Of a stretch of DNA of 64,000 nt, positions 53,294 to 62,425 are shown piece after piece (the first letter of the stretch is position 1; every line of letters starts with the position of its first letter). The position numbers and the translations under genes were made by a program. The notes below the pieces were generated by a model that was not told the origin of the DNA, did not search any database, and saw only the letters and a program-made list of their open reading frames with translations. Source of the DNA: Prostheceraeus crozeri (Eukaryota > Platyhelminthes > Polycladida > Euryleptidae); contig CAJQUW010012903.1 in the NCBI GenBank assembly GCA_907163375.1, positions 186,001-250,000 on the forward strand, given 5' to 3'.

Positions 53294-56200
53294 TTATTCC
53301 CACGTGTCATCATCATCACTTAAATTACTCTCACAGATGATTGTTTGAAATATTTCAGCTTGAATATCTTCTCCGTTATAAGGTAACATAATTTCATTTT
53401 CATCAGGTGCTTGACGTTTAAGAATATTTATTTGACCAGAAAATTTTTTTTCTTCAGTATTATTATTTTTATCAGGAATACTAATTCCAGTTTCTAAAGA
53501 TCTTTTCCATGGTTTATTAACTGTAGTCGATAATGTTTTCCCCGAATATAATTTTAGAAAATCTTCTACTTTTACTTTATTTTGTGAATAACCTTTGAAT
53601 GTTTTCTTTTCACTAAGTCTCCCTTGCTCATCTACAGTAATACAGTATTTTACTTTAGGTGCAATAAACATTGCAAAAATAATTCCACCATTTCCATAAT
53701 CATTTTTCCCTTGACACAATTCTCCTCCAACATATCCAGCAGCGTCTAATTTATTAAAGAGCTCATTGAAAATATATATTGAATCAGTATCTGTATAATG
53801 AATGTATTTTTCTTTGAAACCATTAATTTCTAAAATAAAGTTATTCATGATTCTTCTAGAGTGAGAAAGAATGAAAGAACCTAAGTGTGATGGCATGAAT
53901 GACGTCTTCCCATCTTTTACAATATTAGTTTTGAGAAATTCATCATCTTCCATTTCTACTTTCGCTAAATATTGTTCATCATTTAATTTTTCATAATCTT
54001 TTACTTCTTGAGTGAAATTTTTTCTCAATGTATTCTCATTCCATAAATGATATTTAGTGGTTATATCTTTTTGCACAGTTTTGCCATATAGCGAATTCAT
54101 CAATAATTTAATTAACTCATCACCTACAGTATTTCCTTCTGTTTTATATCTTTTTCTCAAATTAAAAAGTTTTTCAATATAATTTCGAAATGGTGAAACT
54201 TGATAATTTTTTTCATAAATTATACCATCAGTAATATGTAAGATTTTTCCCCCACATCTAACAATTTCTTGTATGTCAACAGAAGTTAAAACATCATAAC
54301 ATATACCATTTCTAAACCTGATTACTTTTACATGAGAATTATTATTTTGATTTTTAACTTTATCTTTTATAGGAACTGGTTGGAAAAACATATCATTCGG
54401 ATATTGAAACACAACAGAGAATATTCCAGTTTTAGGTCTAAATGTTTGATTATTAAATTTATATACTATTTCCCGCTCTTCTTCTTGACGAAATTTTCTA
54501 GCTGATTCAGCTTTAGGGTATTCTGAATTTTCATCATACATAGCTGATGGATATAAAGATGTTGCATCAAAAGCCATTAGAAATTCATTTTTTTGTTCAA
54601 GTAGTTGATTTGAAATTTTCTTACAAATTTCAGTTTTATCTCCTAAATCTCGATACTGTTTCATTAAATCTATTAAATTATTTCCAGGGGACAAAGCCCC
54701 ACCAGCGTAGCGACCAAGGGACAAAGTCCCCCCAGCGCAGCGACCAGGTAAATACTGTTTTAATATTGGTAACAAGATGCTACAAAATGGCGATATGTAT
54801 TTTCTTATATTTGCTGAAACTCTTCCACCTTTAACAGATTTTCTAATATAATTTCTAGCCCATAAATCTATATGAGAATGAATATTTATATTGTCATTTT
54901 GTACGCTTTTCATCCAACCGTTAAATGTTAAAGCAGAGGATGTTAAATTAGTAGTTATATCTTCACCAACTAAATCTCGCATAACATTATTATATTTGTA
55001 GATACAAAAAGCTAAAGAAAGAATATCGTTAACTAAATATGGTCTCCATTCATTTTCTTTTTCTTTATAATTTTCATGTGTTATGTCTCCAATTTCATAA
55101 TTTAATTTACACACATTCGTAGGAATTTTAAAATTCTCACACCACTTAGAAAGACTTGTTTTTACATGTTGATAACTACATTTCATTATAATAGTTTGAA
55201 GTGCTAATTTACCTGAAAGTGAATCTTTTTTCATATTGTTTTTAAATCTAAGAGATTTTTGAATATATCTACTAACACATTCAGTTGTATAAGGATTTTG
55301 TAATGAAGCAGTCAATATTCCTCTTGAAGTTTTAAGAGGCGGTTTAGATAATTTAAAATTAGCTTTTATCGGAAAATAGGAATCAAAACCTGATGAATTG
55401 TGAGCTATTAAAGTTACTCTCGAATAATTAAATTTTCCAAGAGTTTTAAAAAATTGATGGATCGGACATACGTCCTCTGGGTTTCCCCCGATCGAACATT
55501 CATCATCCTCAGTTCTCGTAAATATTTTCACACAATTTTGAAGTTTATTAAATTCTAATTCAGTTAAATTATTATACTCATTAATCTGTTTTTTAAGTTT
55601 TTTAATTTCATCTTCATCTTTTGATCGTTTAATTTTAATCATATCACTTAACAAACGTGTTTCTAATTCTTTCAATCTTTGTTTCGGTAAGCAACATATA
55701 AATTTATTAAAATTAATAGCTCCTACAGCGTAAGGAATAGGATGAGCTGTTGAACAGTTAGGATCAGGAAAAGTTTCGAGATCCCAAATATATGTTGAAG
55801 CATAGTCAATTTTTTTCTTTGTTATGATTTTATATGGACGCGTTGTTAGATTTTCATCAGTAACTGTTTTATATATGGGTTTGAAATTATTTTCAATTTC
55901 TCTAATAGCTTTTAATTTATGAGATTTATTAATTAAACAATAGTGACCAATTGTTGAACCTGCGTGAAAATAATTGTAATAAACATAATTATGAAACGTT
56001 TCAATTCCTCTAGGATTTAAATGACGATTGGCAGGACTATAATATTGAACACATTCTCCAAAATATTTATTGAATTGAGAAAATTTGCAGTTTGACATTA
56101 CTCCTGTTCTAGATGTGGCTTTCTCTTTATATAAAAAATTATTAAACATTTCTTTCATCATTTCTCCTTGTTCTTCATTAAAACCTCGTAAAACATTATA

Positions 56201-56830
56201 ACATTTAATAAAACAAAAATCTTCAGAAGGAATATAACAATATTCACCGAAATATTCTTTGATTCTATATTTCATATTAATCCCTGCCCCTCTATGCGAT
56301 CTTTGTACTAACTTCATTCCAAAATCTTCATATTTAATATTACCTGTAAAAATCCATTCGTTAGCATCGGATTTCTCATCCAGATTCGAAAACCATGTTT
56401 CAAATGATTTTTTATTATAGAAGGTTACGTAAAAATTTTGAATTATATTTTCCTGATCTTTAACAACTTTTCCAAGTAAATTAATAATTTTACCATTTGC
56501 TAAAAGTTTCCGCATATCATTTACTACATTAATAAAAGATACATTTTCATATTTAATTTCATTTGGATTAAATAAATTACATAAATCATCACCAAGTTCA
56601 TCCTTAATTCTATCATCAAAAAAGATATCACTAATAGGAGTTTCTAATATTTCTTTTGTTCCACGTTTCTGTTTTTTAGTATTACGTCTAATACTACGCC
56701 TAGTACGTTTCTGTTTTTTAATACGTTTACTACGTTTACTATGTTTAATTTGCGCATCAAACTCAGCAGTTTGTTTCTTGATTAATTCATCAATCCTAGA
56801 CGTTTGTCCGAGAGACATTTCACGATTCAT
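53294..56830 (-). CDS. POLB: Protein-primed family B DNA polymerase
   Basis: 1178 codons, uninterrupted. Residues ~30-60 are a basic, nuclear-localisation-like stretch (KRSKRIKKQKRTRRSIRR). Residues ~60-340 have no assigned role and may hold a priming domain. Exonuclease motifs: D350-x-E (WDLETF), HNSSGFD (N478, D483) and a YLVND-type third motif. Polymerase motifs: D755 in DATSLYPS (A), N912 in NSLYGK (B), D1014 and D1016 in YTDTDS (C). It replicates linear DNA from a protein primer in Polintons. A duplicated GGxxSxG segment (about residues 715-735) is encoded by a GC-rich repeat at 54687-54746 that is single in A. Confidence 0.95.
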   Translation of the reverse strand: MNREMSLGQTSRIDELIKKQTAEFDAQIKHSKRSKRIKKQKRTRRSIRRNTKKQKRGTKEILETPISDIFFDDRIKDELGDDLCNLFNPNEIKYENVSFINVVNDMRKLLANGKIINLLGKVVKDQENIIQNFYVTFYNKKSFETWFSNLDEKSDANEWIFTGNIKYEDFGMKLVQRSHRGAGINMKYRIKEYFGEYCYIPSEDFCFIKCYNVLRGFNEEQGEMMKEMFNNFLYKEKATSRTGVMSNCKFSQFNKYFGECVQYYSPANRHLNPRGIETFHNYVYYNYFHAGSTIGHYCLINKSHKLKAIREIENNFKPIYKTVTDENLTTRPYKIITKKKIDYASTYIWDLETFPDPNCSTAHPIPYAVGAINFNKFICCLPKQRLKELETRLLSDMIKIKRSKDEDEIKKLKKQINEYNNLTELEFNKLQNCVKIFTRTEDDECSIGGNPEDVCPIHQFFKTLGKFNYSRVTLIAHNSSGFDSYFPIKANFKLSKPPLKTSRGILTASLQNPYTTECVSRYIQKSLRFKNNMKKDSLSGKLALQTIIMKCSYQHVKTSLSKWCENFKIPTNVCKLNYEIGDITHENYKEKENEWRPYLVNDILSLAFCIYKYNNVMRDLVGEDITTNLTSSALTFNGWMKSVQNDNINIHSHIDLWARNYIRKSVKGGRVSANIRKYISPFCSILLPILKQYLPGRCAGGTLSLGRYAGGALSPGNNLIDLMKQYRDLGDKTEICKKISNQLLEQKNEFLMAFDATSLYPSAMYDENSEYPKAESARKFRQEEEREIVYKFNNQTFRPKTGIFSVVFQYPNDMFFQPVPIKDKVKNQNNNSHVKVIRFRNGICYDVLTSVDIQEIVRCGGKILHITDGIIYEKNYQVSPFRNYIEKLFNLRKRYKTEGNTVGDELIKLLMNSLYGKTVQKDITTKYHLWNENTLRKNFTQEVKDYEKLNDEQYLAKVEMEDDEFLKTNIVKDGKTSFMPSHLGSFILSHSRRIMNNFILEINGFKEKYIHYTDTDSIYIFNELFNKLDAAGYVGGELCQGKNDYGNGGIIFAMFIAPKVKYCITVDEQGRLSEKKTFKGYSQNKVKVEDFLKLYSGKTLSTTVNKPWKRSLETGISIPDKNNNTEEKKFSGQINILKRQAPDENEIMLPYNGEDIQAEIFQTIICESNLSDDDDTWE
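54687..54746 (-). repeat. In-frame duplication of a ~30-33 bp GC-rich module in POLB
   Basis: GGGACAAAGYCCC hairpins plus CCAGCGYAGCGACCA occur twice here and once in Polinton A (39811-39845). Located between exonuclease and polymerase core, presumably in a surface loop. Confidence 0.8.
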
Positions 56831-56879
56831 ATTTTTTAAAAGAAAAAATGAATTTTTACATAGAACCTCGGTTCCGTTT

Positions 56880-57185
56880 TTACATATACACAGGAATATG
56901 TAATTGATGTAATGTTTCTAATTCATGTGTTGTTAAATGTTCTTTCTTAACCAACCACCATAAATTATTATACGCCAAAAATACTCGGAAACTTCTTAAA
57001 CAAAGTGGAAAGCCTTTTGTTTTAACACACGGTTTAATACCATGTTTTGTTTTATAATCTGTAACGAGCGCAACGTATTTATGATGATAATAAAATCTAA
57101 CTTCTTTCTTCGAATTTATAGGATTTGTAGGATGACGATAATCTTTTAAAACTGGTACATGCTCTATCTTATAATCATTCAACAT
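56880..57185 (-). CDS. Small basic protein (101 aa), function unknown
   Basis: MLNDYKIEHVPVLKDYRHP... conserved with the Polinton A copy. Rich in H, Y, K and R, without membrane segments, and only 49 bp from the polymerase start. The start follows an AAAAAAAATATG leader. A hairpin GAACC.CGGTTC (56862-56876) lies between it and POLB. No family recognised. Confidence 0.72.
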   Translation of the reverse strand: MLNDYKIEHVPVLKDYRHPTNPINSKKEVRFYYHHKYVALVTDYKTKHGIKPCVKTKGFPLCLRSFRVFLAYNNLWWLVKKEHLTTHELETLHQLHIPVYM

Positions 57186-57244
57186 ATTTTTTTTTTATTA
57201 ACAAAAAAATTTATAAGAAAAAATTATTCGGTCACTCCGTTCGA

Positions 57245-58012
57245 TCACTCCTCGAAAATATTTTCTATAACTCTATCATGAATTTTTTTATCAATATTAA
57301 TTGTAATGAAGCCATAATCTTTTGACCAAGCATTGTTACACGATTGTTTAAATTCATCTTTATTTCTTACGCATAAATCTCTTAACAAATCACTTAAGTT
57401 TCTTGCATTTATTTCAAATAGTATAAATATATTTGCATTCTTTCTAATAACACTTCCGTCTAATGAATACATACTTTGTGTTAAATAAAATACACTACAG
57501 TTATTATGTCTACCTCTTGTGAAATAATTTCTCTGAACTGACTGATTTCTATCATTAACACAATCATCAAAAATTACACAATGTTTCATTGTTTTATCTA
57601 GTTTACTAGGATCTTGCATATTACCACTATCATCTATTAATTGTATCTTTATATGGTTATTTTTATTAGATTCTACTAACTGATTATTTTTTGCTGCTTC
57701 TTCACACCACGAACTTATTTCTTCTTCATCTTCAGATTTTTCATATTCTTTGAATAATGAAGCAATTGCTGTTTTTTTAAGATTATTTTCAAATCCATAT
57801 TTTAAAAATTGATAGACGGGTTGTTCTGCCGTTGTTGTATAAATTATAAGATTGTTATAATCCAAAAAATTTGGAGTCGTTAAAATTTTAAACAATAGAT
57901 ACGTTTTTCCACAACCTGATCTTCCACAAATAACTGACAAAACTTTATTAGATAAATTTGGATGATGATTAAATTTAAGTTTTTTTTTATTTAATGGTAG
58001 CACTTCACTCAT
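57245..58012 (-). CDS. ATP: Genome-packaging ATPase (A32/FtsK-HerA type)
   Basis: 255 codons. Walker A GRSGCGKT at residues 30-37, Walker B VIFDD ending D149-D150, and FYLTQS (about 175-180) as the sensor strand, the arrangement of viral A32-like packaging ATPases. The LSVICGRSGCGKTYLL strand-loop-helix is clear. It would pump element DNA into capsids. It lies downstream of the minor capsid gene on the minus strand. Start after TTTTTTATTAAAAAATG. Confidence 0.93.
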   Translation of the reverse strand: MSEVLPLNKKKLKFNHHPNLSNKVLSVICGRSGCGKTYLLFKILTTPNFLDYNNLIIYTTTAEQPVYQFLKYGFENNLKKTAIASLFKEYEKSEDEEEISSWCEEAAKNNQLVESNKNNHIKIQLIDDSGNMQDPSKLDKTMKHCVIFDDCVNDRNQSVQRNYFTRGRHNNCSVFYLTQSMYSLDGSVIRKNANIFILFEINARNLSDLLRDLCVRNKDEFKQSCNNAWSKDYGFITINIDKKIHDRVIENIFEE

Positions 58013-58084
58013 TTTTTAATAAAAAAATTTATTTTTATTTTATTTTTGTTTTTAAAGAAGAAGAAGAAAATTAAACTTCTCTAG

Positions 58085-58160
58085 CTTCGCGTGGGAGTTT
58101 ATACCTCTCGAACGGGAGTTTATACCTCCCGAACGGGAGTTTATACCTCCCGAACCAAAA
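58085..58160 (-). repeat. Triplicated palindromic module at the stop of the minor capsid gene
   Basis: TTCGGGAGGTATAAACTCCC occurs three times in tandem on the minus strand, about 24 bp apart. The first contains the gene's last codons and stop. Each folds as GGGAG/CTCCC. Polinton A has a single copy (36452-36475). Possible terminator-like or RNA-processing structure. Confidence 0.85.
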
Positions 58161-58929
58161 GATCTATCATAATCTCTTCACCTCCAAAATTTATTTCTTG
58201 TCCTTTCTCATCAGTGATTCTAATGCCAATGTTGTTAATAGTTTTTCTTGTAATAGGAAAATATATTAATGTTTGTGGAATTACATTTAATCTATAACCA
58301 ATGGGTACAGTAAAAGCTGGAAAACTGAATATTAAATTTGATAATTTACCATTTATATATCCTCCTTCAATAATGTCACAATGTACAACAATTGAATTTA
58401 TTTCAGTTATTTTTGGAATCTTCTCACCTAAATGATAACCTTGACTATAGGTTTGTTTATTAAATCCTAATAGCTTTGACAATGATCTATCATGATTAAA
58501 ATCAACTTGAAGATTTTCGTCTAAAGTAAGAGAAAATTTATTAACTGCCGGTTCAACTGCAAAATGTAATTGTTTCTTATCTTTAAATGGTATACCTAAA
58601 TGTCTCTTAATTTCATTTGATATTGTTTCAACTTCGTAAGAACCAGGAAGAAAAGTTAGTATTTTCCATGTTTTTCCTTTATCAGTAGAATATCTAAATT
58701 GATCATTCACATCTTTGATAACGTTTTGAATAGTGTTAAATGTAGAGAAACTAGTCAATGCAATTTGATAATTTTTATTCTGTTCTAAATGTAGAATGGG
58801 TTCTAAATTACAAGTGTGTGATGAAGTAGTTGTTATAATTTTTAACGTCGTACTAAATTTTGATGAACCCAAAATCTCTGTTAGATTTTCTAAATGATTA
58901 TTAATTTTGTCTAAATCTGCTGAACACAT
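58141..58929 (-). CDS. Minor capsid (penton-like) protein
   Basis: 262 codons, MCSADLDKINNHLENLTEIL... The C-terminal region (about 195-262: FSFPAFTVPIGYRLNVIPQT, then RITDEKGQEINFGGE) carries the strand pattern of Polinton single-jelly-roll penton proteins. It pairs with the major capsid protein to build the shell. Start after AACTAAAAATG. Nearly identical to 35678-36466. Confidence 0.83.
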   Translation of the reverse strand: MCSADLDKINNHLENLTEILGSSKFSTTLKIITTTSSHTCNLEPILHLEQNKNYQIALTSFSTFNTIQNVIKDVNDQFRYSTDKGKTWKILTFLPGSYEVETISNEIKRHLGIPFKDKKQLHFAVEPAVNKFSLTLDENLQVDFNHDRSLSKLLGFNKQTYSQGYHLGEKIPKITEINSIVVHCDIIEGGYINGKLSNLIFSFPAFTVPIGYRLNVIPQTLIYFPITRKTINNIGIRITDEKGQEINFGGEEIMIDLLVREV

Positions 58930-58944
58930 TTTTAGTTAAATTTT

Positions 58945-59032
58945 TGAATAAATATTATAGATAAAAATCGTAGATAAAAATCATAGATAAAAATCATAAA
59001 TAAAAAGCATAGATAAAAATCATAGATAAAAA
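58945..59032. repeat. AT-rich ATAGATAAAAATC tandem repeats
   Basis: Five to six copies of a 13-14 bp unit between the minor capsid start and the end of the coiled-coil gene. Not present in this form in Polinton A. Confidence 0.8.
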
Positions 59033-59860
59033 TTAGAAACAACATATTTCAGCTACACTTTTATAATCCTCTTCATTTAGTATCTTCTTTTCTAACAGTC
59101 TTTTCAATATAGCATGAATTTCATTGAAACTAGAATTATGTCCTTCTTTTATTGCAGATATTAAAATATTTAATCTATTTAGTAATTCTTGTGGATCGTC
59201 TGGTAAAAATACAATTGTTTCAGTTTTCTGTTTTTCAGATAAACCTTTCCCTACTTTAACTCCCGTTGATAATAAATTTTCTAATTGTTTATAACGTCTA
59301 AGAGATTTTACTGCACCAACTCTGTCTAACATAGCTTTATATTTTATGAGATCTTCTACAGCATAATTATTTAAATCTGCTCCTCTTAAAAGATTAACAA
59401 AATTTCTATCTAAATTAAAAGGAGATTTATCTGGTGAAAAAATCAAACCTCGAAAAGGTTGTGGAAATATTTCTTTTTGTCCGAGATAAAATCTAGGTAT
59501 TGTTTTTCCATCTATAAATGAGATAGAATGTTCAAATTGCATAGATTTTGGTAATTTCTTATTAATGTTTGATTCTAGTAATCCATAGTCATCTAATATA
59601 GTTTTGTGCTCTGGATCTGTTATATCAATTTGTTTATCATTATTTGTAAGTTCCTTTTCAAGAGTTTTAAATGGTTTCATAGTTTTTTCAAAATCAGTTT
59701 TTACTTGCTCGGTTTGCTGCATTTTTTCAAACATATCAGATTGAATACCAGCTTTTATCATTCTATGTTGAAGATGATTTTCTTTCATAATATTTCTTTG
59801 TTTTATTAACTCTTCTAATTGTTTTATTCTTTTAAAATTATCAGCTCTAATTTTATCCAT
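59033..59860 (-). CDS. Conserved Polinton protein, coiled-coil N-terminus (275 aa)
   Basis: I prefer the ATG at 59860 (MDKIRADNFKRIKQL) because it follows TTTTAAAAATG like other genes; an in-frame ATG at 59926 would add 22 residues. Residues 1-110 are helical. Next is a compact region with IPRFYLGQKEIFPQPFRGLI, then YAVEDLIKYKAMLDR. The layout recalls an uncharacterised Polinton-linked family in arthropods and cnidarians, possibly DUF8207 (recalled, uncertain). It keeps the segments missing from Polinton A. A structural or scaffold role is inferred from position. Confidence 0.65.
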   Translation of the reverse strand: MDKIRADNFKRIKQLEELIKQRNIMKENHLQHRMIKAGIQSDMFEKMQQTEQVKTDFEKTMKPFKTLEKELTNNDKQIDITDPEHKTILDDYGLLESNINKKLPKSMQFEHSISFIDGKTIPRFYLGQKEIFPQPFRGLIFSPDKSPFNLDRNFVNLLRGADLNNYAVEDLIKYKAMLDRVGAVKSLRRYKQLENLLSTGVKVGKGLSEKQKTETIVFLPDDPQELLNRLNILISAIKEGHNSSFNEIHAILKRLLEKKILNEEDYKSVAEICCF

Positions 59861-59981
59861 TTTTAAAATATAATATTTGAATTTTGTGGTAACATTGGAA
59901 TACAACAAAAACATTTTACTGAACAAATTTTTTTTTTATTGCTTTGTTGTTTGACATCCTTTCGTTTAAAGTTTTCTCTTT

Positions 59982-60704
59982 TTAAGTTTTGTTTAATAAA
60001 GTTTTGTTCAATAAAGTTTTGCTTAAATTTTCGCTTAAAGTTTTTAGCTCTTCTAAAAAAAATTTGTCATTTTCTTCATTAGAAATTTTAGCATCACTAG
60101 AAATTTTGCCATCCTGTCTATTCTTATCATCAACTTTTTCGGACTGTAATTGAAAGGTTTGATTTACTTCATTAGCTATTTGATCAAATTTTTCAATCTC
60201 ATCTAACGTAATAACATTATCATCACATACTCTTTGAAAGTAGTAATGTAGTTTATCATAGACTTCTTTAATATGTAAATGCTTAGTTTTTAATGATTTT
60301 CGTTTCTTAGTTATTAAAGATTTATCTAACATTGTAACAAGTGAAGTTGCAAAAACACCCGTACCTGTTAAAGCAGTAGCAACTACTGGAATTACTAAAA
60401 CACCTGAAGATATAACAATTGTTAAAGCACCTAGACTTATTGTTAAGAATATGCCAATTCCTTGTGTTACATTCTTAACTTGAGTCCATCTCTTTCTTAA
60501 TTTTTTATAATGCTCTAATCTTAATAATAATTGAGATTCCTTATCTTTCATATACCTAACTCTATCTTTGTGTTTTTCTTTGTTCATTTTTTCAATGTTA
60601 ATCTTTTCAATGTCCATTAAAGTAGAACTACGTTCATATGATAACGAAGGATATATTCTTGCGGTTTCTTCCACTTTTGTTTCATCCACTTTTGTTTCTT
60701 CCAT
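59982..60704 (-). CDS. Two-segment membrane protein of Polinton B
   Basis: 240 codons. Repetitive N-terminus (ETKVDETKVEET), basic helix, two adjacent hydrophobic segments (about 84-125: GIGIFLTISLGALTIVISSG and the following VIPVVATALTGTGVFATSLV), then a KKRKSLKTKHLHIKEV region and an acidic tail ending in LLNKT repeats. It is the first gene inside the right TIR. Likely a virion membrane or egress protein; uncharacterised. Start after TCTTTAAAAATG. Confidence 0.75.
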   Translation of the reverse strand: MEETKVDETKVEETARIYPSLSYERSSTLMDIEKINIEKMNKEKHKDRVRYMKDKESQLLLRLEHYKKLRKRWTQVKNVTQGIGIFLTISLGALTIVISSGVLVIPVVATALTGTGVFATSLVTMLDKSLITKKRKSLKTKHLHIKEVYDKLHYYFQRVCDDNVITLDEIEKFDQIANEVNQTFQLQSEKVDDKNRQDGKISSDAKISNEENDKFFLEELKTLSENLSKTLLNKTLLNKT

Positions 60705-60724
60705 TTTTAAAGAAATATTTTTAA

Positions 60725-60751
60725 CGGGCGAAGCCCTGAACCTTCGGTTCG
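60725..60751 (-). repeat. 27-nt double-hairpin repeat upstream of the membrane-protein gene
   Basis: Minus-strand CGAACCGAAGGTTCAGGGCT continuing TCGCCCG. Lies at the inner edge of the right TIR and is not in the left TIR at that position. Confidence 0.8.
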
Positions 60752-60753
60752 CA

Positions 60754-61232
60754 AGTCACATGATATATTTTAAAAACCTGAAAAATGGATAAAATTCATG
60801 AATTTGAAATTCTCAACTTTTATGATTTTCGGTGCCCGGTTTTACATGACCTGGAACGGTCATGATTTAAGCAATGAAAAATGTCATAATCACAAATTTG
60901 AGATTCTCAACTTTTATGATTTTTTCGGTGTCCTGGAACGGTCATGATTTAAGCGAGGGTGAAAATCGAACCGAAGGTTCTAGGCCTTCGCCCGATTGTA
61001 ATTCTCAAATTTTGAGATTTTGAAAAATTTGAAAAATTGGGTATTTTTAAAAACGCTTAAATTTTCGCCCTTCGGCCTTCAGCCACGTGAAATTTGAAGT
61101 CTACCTAAATTTTTGAAATTTTTTGAAATTTTGATTTTTTTGAAAAAACCCGCAAAAGTGTGACATCCGGCGCAAGCGAAGCGAAGCAAAGCGAAGCGAA
61201 GCGTCGCGCCGGATGTCACACTATAAACTACT
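60754..61232 (-). repeat. Polinton B right terminal inverted repeat
   Basis: Inverted partner of 43233-43819, with the same outer 300 bp. The terminal stem is at 61158-61173 and 61206-61221. A double hairpin at 60967-60994 matches the left one at 43471-43498. Confidence 0.93.
60967..60994 (+). repeat. 28-nt double-hairpin repeat in right TIR
   Basis: CGAACCGAAGGTTCTAGGCC continuing TTCGCCCG, the mirror of 43471-43498. Confidence 0.8.
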
Positions 61233-61665
61233 TACCTGAAAGAATTAAAAAAAATTTAAAGCAGTTACAAACTACATTCCAAAAAAGTGTTGATGAATTA
61301 AGTTCTAAAGTTACTCATCAAATGAAAAAGATGAATAGAATAATCAATGAAGTAAAATCACTTAATCAAAAAGTTGATAAAATGAAAACTCTTGAAATCA
61401 ATTTAGAAAATGAATCAAAGAAAAATTTACAAGAAAACTCTAAAGAAAATAAAGAACAGTTAGATGCTGTTAAAAGACAATTAGATGTTCTTAAAATTAA
61501 GTTAAATGCTCTTAAAAGGCGTTGAAGATGAATCAGGAGAAAATGCAAGTTAATAGAAAAGAAATTAAAGTACATCACACGCTACTTTACGCAATAGATA
61601 AAATGCAACGGAAAATTAATAAAGTTATCACGAAGTTGTTGGACATTCACACACGTAAATCTTAA
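61233..61665 (+). pseudogene. Polinton A fibre-like gene, 3' part
   Basis: Continues the gene cut at 43232 (RIKKNLKQLQTTFQKSVDEL...). A one-base length difference near 61517 changes the frame and gives a stop at 61523-61525, so this gene was broken independently of the insertion. The end matches the B copy at 61665. Confidence 0.88.
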
Positions 61666-61769
61666 TCGGACCGAAGCTCCTAGAGGCTTTAGCCGATCGG
61701 ACCAAAAGGTCCTCAGGTTACTAACCAATCGTAAATATTTTTCCCAATAGTCAAATTTAATCTTAAAAA
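61666..61769 (+). terminator. Hairpin-rich spacer after the fibre-like gene
   Basis: CGGACCGAAGCTCCTAGAGG, GGCTTTAGCC and GGACCAAAAGGTCC palindromes lie head to tail after the stop. They share the two-stem design of the mobile hairpins but differ in sequence. A transcript-end role is inferred from position. Confidence 0.45.
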
Positions 61770-62288
61770 ATGCCTTTAATTCATAAACACAATCTTAAAC
61801 ATTTTGTTTCAAATCAAAAAATTGCTCATGAACCATCTATGAAATCTGTTTACCATTATGACAGTGTAGAAACAGTCGGAACACAAAAGTTCCTAGGCAT
61901 CGCAGGTGCCGTCCAAAAAGAAGGGGCTGGCATCTTTTCTGGTATTGGAAGTATCGTTAACTTAATTAAAAATAATAAAGATTTGATTACATCTGCTGCA
62001 AAAGGAGCAGCTGCTATAGGTAGTACAGCTAGTGCAATATCAAATGCTGTTAAGTCTCAAAACGAATTAAAACAACTAGAAGCTATTCGTAAACTTAAGA
62101 ATGATTCTGAAGAACTAAAAAATTTAAAAAAACTTTCAGAGGAAACAAAAAATAAAATTGCTAACATAGCTGTTGGGGAAATCTTGAGGAGCGGAGCTCC
62201 GTCTGATAGTAAACATAAGCAGAAATCAGGCGTAGCCATAAAACGTTCAATTGAAGAAATAAGAGGCAATGGTCTAGCAAAATTCTAA
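61770..62288 (+). CDS. Virion-associated protein of Polinton A (172 aa)
   Basis: Homologue of 50245-50835 and open. It lacks parts of the variable tail that in B are made of palindromic modules. The GIGSIVNLIKNNKDL and Ala/Gly-rich segments are retained. Start after TCTTAAAAAATG. Confidence 0.68.
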   Translation: MPLIHKHNLKHFVSNQKIAHEPSMKSVYHYDSVETVGTQKFLGIAGAVQKEGAGIFSGIGSIVNLIKNNKDLITSAAKGAAAIGSTASAISNAVKSQNELKQLEAIRKLKNDSEELKNLKKLSEETKNKIANIAVGEILRSGAPSDSKHKQKSGVAIKRSIEEIRGNGLAKF

Positions 62289-62425
62289 AATATATTTTTT
62301 AGTAGAATTTTTTTAGTAAATTTTTTTAGTAAAATTATTTTAGTAGAATTTTGTAGTAAAATTATTTTAGTAAAATTTTTTCTACGTGTGAGAAAAATCA
62401 AAAAGTCAAATTATTTTTTATAAAA

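Larger units (their letters stand above)
43233..61232 (-). mobile_element. Polinton B, complete 18.0-kb element
   Basis: Both ends are in the window: 43233 AGTAGTTTATAGTG and, inverted, ...CACTATAAACTACT at 61232. The 6-bp duplication TACCTG lies at 43227-43232 and 61233-61238. Terminal repeats are about 480-590 bp. It carries the full Polinton core set: POLB, integrase, ATPase, protease, major and minor capsid. All these are open, unlike those of the surrounding Polinton A, which it entered in the opposite orientation. Target length and ends match Maverick/Polinton elements, whose animal members include adintoviruses. It is a recent insertion and the best candidate here for a complete element. 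Confidence 0.95.

Noticed and set aside
43233..61232. Simple inversion of part of Polinton A instead of a second element
   Set aside because: The reversed block has its own two TIRs, a 6-bp target duplication and a second, intact copy of genes that are also present in A.
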